A stretch of DNA of 64,000 nt from Diplolepis rosae (lineage: Eukaryota > Arthropoda > Insecta > Hymenoptera > Diplolepididae), in assembly GCA_030998225.1 (NCBI GenBank), contig JAPYXD010000710.1, positions 32,317,501 through 32,381,500 on the forward strand. The letters are read 5' to 3'. Made by a program: the position numbers and the translations under genes. The notes beneath the pieces were generated by a model that saw only the letters and a list, made by a program, of their open reading frames with translations, made no database searches and was not told the DNA's origin. This document shows positions 35,667 through 44,455 of this stretch, in pieces (positions within the stretch are counted from its first letter, which is position 1; the number at the start of each line of letters is the position of its first letter).

Positions 35667-37327
35667 CTCTCTAAATCTGAATTAATGAGAAGTCGTTCAC
35701 TAATTTGCTTTATTGAAAATTCCTACTAATTGTTAGTCATTTTTCACTACAACTTTAGTGAAGAATTGAAAATTACTAAAAGAAATAGTGAAAAATGACT
35801 AATGATTAGTAGAAATTTTCACACGGAGAAAAATAGTTGAAGTAATTTTACTCAACTTCCGATCAAATTTGGGACATAAGGACAAGTTAGAAGTTATTTA
35901 GTATCACTGTATTTATTTGTGATATATTAAATGTTCGAAAATGAATCAAAGTTAAGTAAAATTCAGAAGTGTAGGGTGAAGTATGAAAGCGTGCATTAAA
36001 AATTTTTAAATATATATATTATTACTCGTAGTATAACTATAAAAAACCAATCTTTTATTAAATCACAAAAATAGTAGAGCTTTCCGTTCATTCTACTCTA
36101 CGCTTCAATCGAGAGTTGAGTAAACCGTGAATCGCAAGATTTATTCCAACAGCTACATTTATTCACTCAGGAACGAATGAAAGTAATCTGCGCCTTGGGC
36201 ACACATAACAAATTTTTAATTTCAAAAACTTAAATTCTTAAAATTAAATTGATATTATGAAAATTTAAACAAAAAAAAGTCGATAAGTATATTACATAAA
36301 ATATGAAATATCACATAAATTACTCAGGCAGAATAATAATTTGGAATTCGCAAATGTAAAATCCATATTTTGAAAATATAAAACACAGAAAATAAAAGAA
36401 CCTTCTTTTAAATGTTTTTATACAAGATACTTCTTAATAATAATGCAATTTTTTAATTTACATTTCAAACTTTAGTTTCATTAAACTTCATACGTAGTTA
36501 TAATAAAAATGTATACTAAATGTAATTTAATAATTATATTATATATATCAATAATCATAGTTATAATAATTGATTAATTATATTAATTTTTAAAAATATT
36601 TTATTAATCATTTATGAAAAAAATCGATTTATTTTTGCTTGAGTAAGGCTAAAAAATTTTATTGACGGCACTTACTCTCACAAGCTCTGAATAACTCATG
36701 CAGTCACTATATAAGAAAGTTCCAAATTTTATATCTCAGCATTGTAAGCGAGCGTGTGCGTGATTCGACGAAAGCGTATTGTACTATATATAAGTGTTGT
36801 TATTAGGTTTATATATGTAAGGTTATATGTTTAAGTGTATTTGTAATTTGAAATGTGATTGGCTACGTCTGAATGGTGTGAATGTATTTGTAAGTTGTTT
36901 ATGTATGTACCGTATGACTATTGGTAGGCTCGAGGTAAGAATTTTTTTTTATTTGAGAGAACCATACCATTGCCAGCTCAAATAATACGCCCGATGCTCA
37001 TTTTACCCAACTACGGTTTGAAGCACCTCAAGCGTCGGTGATATACTTATACATTTCATGTTAACCCACTGACGCATGTTGGTGCCCTGTCGTCGATAAC
37101 GTTTTACTCAACTCCTTACTATTCCCTATGTAACGCTTATTATTATTCAATTTGGGTGAATTAGGTATATATCAAATTGATTTTACCCGACTAGGATTTA
37201 ATAGATGTTCAAATGTCCTTATGTCCCAAGTTTAATCGACAGAGTTGAGTAAAATTACTTCAACTATTTTTCTCCGTGCACTAAAGCAAATTAGTGACCG
37301 ACTTCTTACTAATTTAGATTTAGAGAG
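35667..37327. mobile_element. family D MITE, inserted at the end of family C, TG duplication
   Basis: The ends are CTCTCTAAATCTGAATTA and the inverted CTAATTTAGATTTAGAGAG. Arms continue through GAAGTCG and CACTAATTTGC. TG precedes it (35665-35666) and follows it (37328-37329). Excising it brings family C's CTCCGTG next to TA. The right arm is split by a large element at 35822-37278, so D itself is only about 200 bp. Confidence 0.65.
35822..37278. mobile_element. family B element, 1457 bp, inserted in family D, CA duplication
   Basis: Terminal inverted repeats of about 65 bp begin CACGGAGAAAAATAGTTGAA and end with the inverted AACTATTTTTCTCCGTG. Both carry TGGGACATAAGGAC or its complement near their inner edge. 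CA flanks both sides (35820-35821, 37279-37280), and joining the flanks restores family D's AAAATTTTCACTAAAGC. The interior is mostly AT-rich, with GC-richer pieces near 36080-36200 and 36960-37140. No open frame of 60 codons occurs, so it is non-autonomous despite its size. Confidence 0.75.
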
Positions 37328-37331
37328 TGTA

Positions 37332-38250
37332 TAAATTAACATAAAAGATAGATACATATTTCTTTTTGTTTATAAAAATTGTGCATCTTGAAGAATTTCA
37401 ACTCAATGAAATGAAAATTTTGTGCGTATTCATATAGCAGAACGTTCCCTTGAAAGCATAGACGCACCCACGCACGTCATTTCATGTCGCTTCGGCAATG
37501 AAAGACTCAACTTCACTCCCACTGCACTTCAGCCCTGTATACTGTGACGCGATACTTTAATAATAATGAATATAACAATAAATTACGTATCGTTGTAAAA
37601 GCTGCGCATTTTCCCCGGCTTCAGTCACGAAGGCTGGTTCACGTAAACAGCAGGGTAATATAATCACACTTAATAGCTCTGAATACGGACATGTAACTTG
37701 GACATTGCACGAGATATAGGGTTGATAAGCAACGAATTTGATTTACTTTAACCTTATGCGAAAACGTCGCACGATATTTATTAATGATTTTGAGTGCGCT
37801 GTAAATTGCATATCGATGTCAAAATTATCATTCTTATCCAAAGTCACGAAACTACTCCATTTTAACAATGGCTGATAATTATAGTCCAATTTGATTATAT
37901 CAGTGAATTTCTTATGCGCAGATTAAATAATTTACTCTTGATTCAATAATATTGTTAAAAATCTTTCAATATTTTAGAAAGTCTCATTTTACTAGTGCAA
38001 CTGGAAAAATCGAGAATATTTAAAAGGCCGTTTCAACCAGATCGTACGTGACATCGGTAATTGTAATTACAGTTTATAAAATTATTCAAAAATACATTAC
38101 TGAAATGTACTTTTTGTTGCAAAAGGACGTAAACAGATTTTTAATTTGTATTGATAGAAAACTGCGGAATACTTTAAAGAAGAAAATTAGATTTTCAGGT
38201 TCAATGTCTCAATTATTCAGAATTTAGAACTCTTATATTTAATTTTTTCA
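37332..38250. other. non-coding stretch, no gene recognised
   Basis: GC-richer piece at about 37440-37760, then AT-rich. No open frame above 60 codons, no repeat ends recognised. Confidence 0.5.
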
Positions 38251-38264
38251 ATGTGTAGGTATGT
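38235..38264 (+). other. weaker candidate recursive splice site
   Basis: TATTTAATTTTTTCAATGTGTAG ends at 38258 and is followed directly by GTATGT. The form is TAG|GTATGT, a less ideal ratchet junction than at 28876, and the tract is interrupted by AATG. It lies 9.4 kb after the first candidate on the same strand, a plausible step. Confidence 0.25.
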
Positions 38265-38341
38265 CTAGATCTTTACTCAGAGAAAATAATATTTGAATAT
38301 CATCTCAGAAATTCAATTTTTGAGTATCTCATTGTGAGTTA

Positions 38342-38591
38342 CACGGAGAAAAATATTTGTCTAAAATTTCCAAACTATTTGGAAACGCATGATAAAATTC
38401 TAAAGCGACGTAGTTTTTCCTAAAAATTCACAGTTTTTAAGATTTCTATTATAGAATACGTTAAATTACCCATAAAAATTCCCATCTAGATGCTCCAATA
38501 AATGGAATTTATATAAAAAAAGTACGTCACTTTAGAATTTTATCATGCGTTTCCAAATAGTTTGGTAGTTTAGGCATTATTTTTCTATGTG
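38342..38591. mobile_element. CAC-type MITE, TA duplication, long arms
   Basis: Arms of about 75 bp begin CACGGAGAAAAATATTTGTC and end with the inverted GCATTATTTTTCTATGTG. Shared inner words include CCAAACTATTTGGAAACGC and GATAAAATTCTAAAG. TA on both sides (38340-38341, 38592-38593). The first 14 bp equal those of the 1457-bp element at 35822, but the rest differs, so they share a terminus and probably a transposase rather than recent ancestry. Confidence 0.75.
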
Positions 38592-40040
38592 TATTTAAAA
38601 TTTTCAGAAAAATTTAACACATTGTAATTGATAAAACAATTCTAGTCACTATATAATTGAAAATATGTCAATTATAGTATAATAGAATTTTATCATATTT
38701 ATCCAAAAATCGTTAAAAGTTATCAAAAATTTCAATAGCAGTAAATGTTGAGTATTTGAAAGAATAATAAGAATATTCTTGAGAGAATTAAATGTTTCTG
38801 TAAATAACAATGGCCTGAATAACAGAGAGGAAGAGAAGCTTTAAAGACATTTGAAAGTGTTTCGCAAGAATCGCACTTTCGAACAATTATCTCAAATAGC
38901 GCGTGCAGGCGTTTTAACTAACTACTTAAACATTAGCTGAAATAAAATGGCGTCGCCGGCAGGCGAGAGTTGAGCATATCGTGAGTAGGTGTAGAAGGAG
39001 TTTATGTGTAAAGAACAAATACGTCCCGCTTGGTATATTAGCATTTAGTAATTACCTTATCGACCCGATCGCTCTGTAGTTCAACGTATCGAGCTTGTAT
39101 CTCTGTTACGTCCTTCTCGCCTTCGTAGCACGCGAGCGATTATCCAACCAACCCGGCGTGCCGCGTGCATAGTTGAGCACATATCAGGAATAAATGCGCA
39201 AAGCCGACTTCATATTGAAAAAAGAACGTTTGTCCCTCCAGGGACAGATTTTAAACAACTTTATTACCTCCCTTCTCTTGTCGCTTTATCTAAAGCGGAC
39301 TTCACGCTTACCAACGAGGAAAAAAGCACTTACAAATTGCCGTCCGGTAATCATTTCAATTAATTGAATAGTTATATCTAATCTTTAATCTAATCCTCAT
39401 AAATATATTATTTTGTCAGAATTGTATAATAGATTTTTCTAAATTAGTAATTATTTTGTTGAGTCAAGAAAAAAATTAATAATTTTGTATATCTGAAAGA
39501 ATTTATTTTCCTTGAAACAAACTTTTCTTTAAATGATAGAATATCTCAAATACGGAGTTGATTTTTGTCTATTTCGAGTAAAGGTGAGTTAACTCGGAGT
39601 GAAAAACAATTCATAGATCTAAAATGAGTATGACTTCATACGGACAACTTTATTCAACTCTAAAGAGTGGGACTTTTATGGAGTCTATTCGGAGTATAAC
39701 GTTAACTCCACTTTTTTAACAGTATACGTGTTATGGGAACATAAGTCGTTTTTCATAGGCTGCGGAGTGTGTCTAGACTAGACCAGACTAGACTGGACGA
39801 GGTAAAAGGGGATAAGCTCCGATTTGCTAAATATAAATGCCCGTTCTATCCGTCGTTCTCGACGTAGTGCAGTAACAACGTCATAGCGAAACGTGGAACC
39901 AGTGACGTCATCATCCTTTCGTTTTATCGCGGACACAACTTTGGATAGGTCAGGGCCACTCGCGCTTGGCCCAAGAACGTTTTCTTTGATGTTGTGCCGT
40001 GACCATCGCGCATGGCCGTATCAACTCGTTGGAACCATGT
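38592..40040. promoter_or_regulatory. GC-richer islands with TATA-like site, CRE and short direct repeat
   Basis: Islands lie at about 38880-39350 and 39760-40040. The second has 39771-39798 built from repeated GACTAGAC words, then TATAAATGC at 39832 with GCAGTAAC about 35 bp on, and a perfect CRE TGACGTCA at 39903-39910. This could be a TATA promoter or an enhancer, but no transcript evidence exists here and no exon-like donor follows closely. Between the islands is AT-rich DNA with inverted GAGTTAAC words near 39590 and 39700, perhaps a small MITE. Confidence 0.3.
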
Positions 40041-40212
40041 GCTACATTTCTAAGCATTCCTGACTCACTATACCTAAATATAAAAGTATACATAAGTAGC
40101 TACAATAGTACCATGAAAGTATAGTCGTAATCGCCAAGTTTGTGAATGGAGAAGCACCACAACGATCAATCCGTTTTTACTAATATATATCAATATTACT
40201 CTGTATATTATA

Positions 40213-40430
40213 CGGTGACAAAAATCTGTTATATTTACTGAGTACATAAGTTATAAAATAGTTACAGCATAGAATATCCGTAAATTTTATAGATATTTCA
40301 TTATAATTTACCATTAAACTTAACAAAATTGTAGATAAATATCACAGAAATGCCTGTTGAATTAACATTTTGAAGAAATTATAACGTGACATGTTTGGAA
40401 ACATGTCTGCTATTATATTGACACAAAAAG
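40213..40430. repeat. fragment related to the 57.8-kb MITE
   Basis: After TA, CGGTGACAAAAATCTG and TTATATTTACTGAGT are followed by AGAAATGCCTGTTGAATTAA, in the same order as in 57776-58104. The right end is not clear. The fragment also contains ACATGTTTGGAAACATGT, a perfect palindrome. Confidence 0.5.
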
Positions 40431-42970
40431 AAAATAAGAAGAAATTGACCCAATGCCAAAACAAAAAGAAATCAATAAAAATGTTGAAGAAAATTTCCTA
40501 ATCAGTGAATGCAACAGGTTTTTAACTTCGTGTACTTGGTCTAAAATCCAAAAAAAGTAGATGGAAAAACTTTGCAAATGGACAAAAATTTATACTTCTG
40601 GATTTAGTTAATTTAGAATCCAATTTAACATTTTTCCTTAAAGGAATTTTTTAATTTAAGGTGGAAAAACAAGTTATCCTCATGTTTAATTTATGACATA
40701 TTTTATTTGTATTCTAGTTATTAACTTTTTCATTTTTTCTATGGAATAAAAGAGGCTTTCGACTGTGCTTGAAATTTTTACTTTGTCAATCAATCTTTTT
40801 TTGGATTAGCAATAAAAATCTTTTAAAAAATCATTTTTAAATTTTCTTTTAAATCTTAACCTTCATTACGATTTTTCTTTGATATCATTTCAAGGTCATT
40901 CATTTTTTTGTTCTTAAAATAACTATACTTATATAGTTGACATGAAAACAAATATGTATTACAAATTCCTCATAGCCGATTATTTAGGTTTCTTATTTTT
41001 TATTATCCACATAATTATTTAAAAATTCATTCAACTTTCCACCATTGAAATTTTACTGATTTTCAATTTAACTTTGAATTGGTTATAGGTTAACTCAATT
41101 GTTAGTCCAATCTAGAAAAGTAATTAAGAATAATAGAAAGTGAATAAAATACTGTTTTCAAATTTTAATTTTTTAAAATCAGAATACTATTTCAATGCCA
41201 AATTTCAGAAAGTTTGCCAATTCAGAATTGATCTCTCAGAATATTTAGGTACCATCTTGAAACTATTGTAATTAGAAGTTGACGATACTCCCACCTAACA
41301 CTTGATGAAGTGGAATTTCCCTCAGGATTAGAAAGACAATTTAGGCATTTATATTCACAATAAACTGGAGTAGAACAAAGGTCAGCATTTCGTCCAGTTG
41401 TCCAGTTAAGTCCGAAAAACAGCAGGCTGGTGGGGGGAGAGGGGGGTCAACAACTGGATCTCTCTATCCCTGGAACCTGAAAATTTCAATCGCCATGTGT
41501 CCTTACACTGACCTGCTATTTATAAATGTTTTCAAAAGTTATAAATGGCACGTAGAGTTATATTGTTATATTTATGATGACGATCCGTAAATGCCCTTCA
41601 AAAATAAGAATTTCTATCTTTTTACTGAGGATATTTCCGCAATAAAATAAATGCTTTATTCTTTGAGATTCCTAGGATTTGAGGAAACAAGAAGGAATCC
41701 AATTCTATTTCAGAAAATTTATTACCTTTTAAGGCTCTCATAGAATCGTTAATAAGCCATTTATAATTGCAGCGGCAATTTCGAAGAAAGTCATTTTTCT
41801 CTGGACCAACACGTTGCTGAACAACTGCTATAAAAATTAATATCAATTCCTCTTTATCGCTATAATTGTACTGCAAGATGTATCTCCATATAATACATAA
41901 TGAATTGTATAAGATTTATGTATTTTTTGTACCAAGAAAAATTTTTGCAATGTTGTATACCGTTTTCGAACTTTTGTTAGTGTTTTTAAATTTTCATTCA
42001 ATATTGTGAAATTAAATACCTTTTTTTGTACGGGTAGTAAATTCTTTAGCTATCCTGGACTCAATTCTATTTGTAAAATATTTCTCACTAAGCTGCAATG
42101 AGGTTTTTATTTTTATATCAAAAGCTCGTTTTTGGTTTAAAAGTTTAACTGCCACCTGTTTTTATCCCATCGTACCTGACGCCTCATAATAATTTTAATT
42201 CGAAGAAAGCTGCATCAGGCACGTACAGTAAACAAAACCTGTGAAGACTTCTTCATTTTCTTTAGAAAAGATTCATAAACCTTACCCAACGAAGGGCTAA
42301 TCTTGGCCGCGTTAATTGTTTCGCTAGGTTCAGAACTGTAAACAAAGACAGTAAATAGCCATAAGATTTCTTCAGGTCCAGAGGTACCTGCTCCCGAAGA
42401 AGAATTAGGATTACACGCCTCTGAATAATAATGCTATAAAATAGCTAAGCTTCGTGTCACGGGACACCGTAGTCGGCACAGTAACCAGTGGACAATGGTC
42501 ACTCGTTGGCGGGTGGTGTATTGTCCTGCCAGTTTTCGCCTACGTTTCAGACACCAGTAAAGCGTGATGCGCAGGTGCTCCGCGTCCAATGCGAACCCTC
42601 GGGGGTCCAGACCTGGATAGTTGAAGGTCGTCTTCAATACCAACCTATTGCTATCTCACCAATTTTCTTGTCTTCTGACACTTGTTACGCCACACTCCAC
42701 CAGTATTTATTCATAACACAATTTGAAAATATCAATAAATCTATCCAGAAATATCGGTAAATATATTTTTTTTAGTTTTTGAACAATCAACTCTATACCT
42801 ATCAAGTAAATCTTTCTGGCAGGGGATTATCGTACTTATTAACGTGATTCGGATAATTCTGGTTTTAGAAATTGTGACCCTTGCTTAATGCGATTTTCGA
42901 ATTTGCTTGACTGCGCACAATTCTGTACTCTTTTATATCGGATTGTAGCCTCCTTAATGTTTACACTTTG
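40431..42970. other. non-coding stretch, one GC-richer patch
   Basis: AT-rich to about 42120, with a GGGGGGAGAGGGGGG run near 41435. A GC-richer patch at 42430-42640 holds opposing frames of 69 and 90 codons, neither with a domain; 41622-41876 holds an 84-codon minus frame that I do not recognise. No splice signals supported. Confidence 0.45.
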
Positions 42971-42976
42971 TTTAAA

Positions 42977-43110
42977 GCTCACGGGCCAACCGGACCATGT
43001 GACCAAATTTATGAATAAATATATTTCTGGAAGATTACTTTTTTTGTATGCAAAATATCTTTCTATATATTTTTTCAAAATAAAAGTGAAATCTTTTTTA
43101 GCAATTACAG
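42977..43110 (+). mobile_element. family T MITE, left part only
   Basis: After TTAA, the words CGGGCCAACCGGACCATGTG match the left end of family T (12835). The right end is missing and the next T copy begins at 43115 after another TTAA. Confidence 0.55.
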
Positions 43111-43114
43111 TTAA

Positions 43115-44295
43115 GACCATGGTCAACCAGAATGTCCAGGAAGTTAGCACCGCCATTTTGTTTTTTCAAAAAAACAAAAGTTGTGCTGAATTGTGCTAGG
43201 TTTGTGCTGAATTGCGCTGCAAACGATTTTTGAAAAAAATGAAAATTAGGGCTAAAATTTTGAAAAAACGATTTTTTTACAAGCACCGCCATTTTGTTTT
43301 TTTTAAAAAACAAAAGTTGTGCTGAGTTGTGCTAGGTTTTTGCTGGATTGTGCCGTAAACGATTTTTGAAAAAATGAAAATTGGGGCCATAATTTCTAAA
43401 TAAAAAATTTGTTTACAAGCACCGCCATTTTGTTTTTTCGAAAAAATAAAAGTTGCGCCGAATTATGCTAGGCGAGCACAATAAATATCTTCCTCATTAA
43501 TTATCTCTCAGACGCATCCTTTTCAAAATAAATACATATTTGTCAATTTCAAAATTTGTTTAAACATACAATTTTCAAAAATGCCAATTTCGAAAAAACA
43601 AAAGTTGTGCTGAGTTGTGCTAGGCCAGAACAATAAATCTCTTCCCCAACAATTTTATCTGAAACGCATCTTTTGTTGTTTCTTCAAAAAAACAAAATGG
43701 CGGTGCTGGTAAAAAAATCGTTCTTTCAAAATTTTAGCCCTAATTTTGATTTTTTTCAAAAATCGTTTGCAGCACAATTCAGTACAAACCTAGCACAATT
43801 CAGTACAAACCTAGCACAATTCAGCACAACTTTTGTTTTTTCAAAAAAACAAAATAGCGGTACTGGTAAAAAAATCGTTTTTTCAAAATTTTAGCCCTAA
43901 TTTTCATTTTTTTTAAAAATCGTTTGCAGCACAATTCAGCACAAACCTAGCACAATTCAGCACAACTTTTGTTTTTTTGAAAAAACAAAATGGCGGTGCT
44001 AACTTCCTGGACATTCAACCAGATCATGTTACTAAATTCCTGTAAAAGTTCGTATGAGATAACTTTTTTATTTAACAAAATATCTCTCGTGAAAATTTGC
44101 AAAGTATTACAGAACATGATAAAGAACGTTTGTCAACTTCATTTGAGTGAAAATTTTGCAACAAATTTTACAGTTAAGTGTAATTGTCGATAAGTTTTTG
44201 AATATTTTTCAAAATTACAAAAAAAGAAGTTAACAGACATGCTTTATTGCCTTTCGTTACGTTTCCATTATTTTTAGAAAATTATAACATTATTA
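43115..44295 (+). mobile_element. family T MITE interrupted by the 885-bp foldback element
   Basis: GACCATGGTCAACCAG (43115-43130) starts the copy directly after TTAA. After the foldback, CAACCAGATCATGTTAC resumes at 44016, followed by CCTGTAAAAGTTCG, GATAAAGAACG and TTAACAGACATGC as in other T copies. The right terminus is lost near 44295, where a family M fragment begins. Confidence 0.7.
43131..44015. mobile_element. foldback element with 136-bp internal repeats and 7-bp target duplication
   Basis: The two ends match perfectly in inverted orientation for at least 50 bp, starting AATGTCCAGGAAGTTAGCAC. The direct repeat CAACCAG lies on each side (43124-43130, 44016-44022) and its collapse restores the surrounding family T sequence. 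In the left half a unit starting GCACCGCCATTTTG recurs at 43147, 43283 and 43419, exactly 136 bp apart. The right half carries inverted units ending at 43706, 43863 and 43999, one lengthened by 21 bp through doubling of GCACAATTCAGTACAAACCT. Open frames of 71-73 codons on both strands merely translate the repeat. Most of its length could fold into one hairpin. A 7-bp duplication and foldback form recall Galileo-type elements of flies, but the end sequence is different, so I assign no family. Confidence 0.8.
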
Positions 44296-44309
44296 TAATT
44301 ATTAACATT

Positions 44310-44455
44310 ATTAAAATATATACTCATGTGTATTAAAATCCAATTAAAAGTTTGTATTTTTGAAAATGAAAGTATTTTAAATTGAATATACGTTATTGAA
44401 AAAAACTTCCATCACATGTAATGGAAGTTTAATGCAAAAATTTTTAACAGTCTAT
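44310..44455 (-). mobile_element. family M MITE, partial
   Basis: Shared M words AAAAGTTTGTATTTTTGAAA, ACTTCCATCACATGTAATGG and AAATTTTTAACAGT lead to a right end near 44452. The left end has decayed into the family T remnant. Confidence 0.6.

Larger units (their letters stand above)
35175..37329. mobile_element. composite locus: family C MITE carrying three other MITEs
   Basis: Family C begins CACGGCTAAACTTTG after TA (35173-35174). Its right end, GTCTCTCCGTG, is reached at 35666, but the matching TA is found only at 37330-37331, after another element (35667-37327) and a TG duplication. A 170-bp element sits inside its left part. The intact relative at 51537-51856, in opposite orientation, shares GCAATGGTAATTATT, AATACTAAAGATTC and GGTTATAGTAAA. 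Nothing here codes for protein. Confidence 0.7.

Noticed and set aside
43673..43894. 73-codon frame with repeated AQFST and NLAQFST words
   Set aside because: It is a translation of the foldback element's internal repeat; a matching frame appears on the opposite strand of the other arm.
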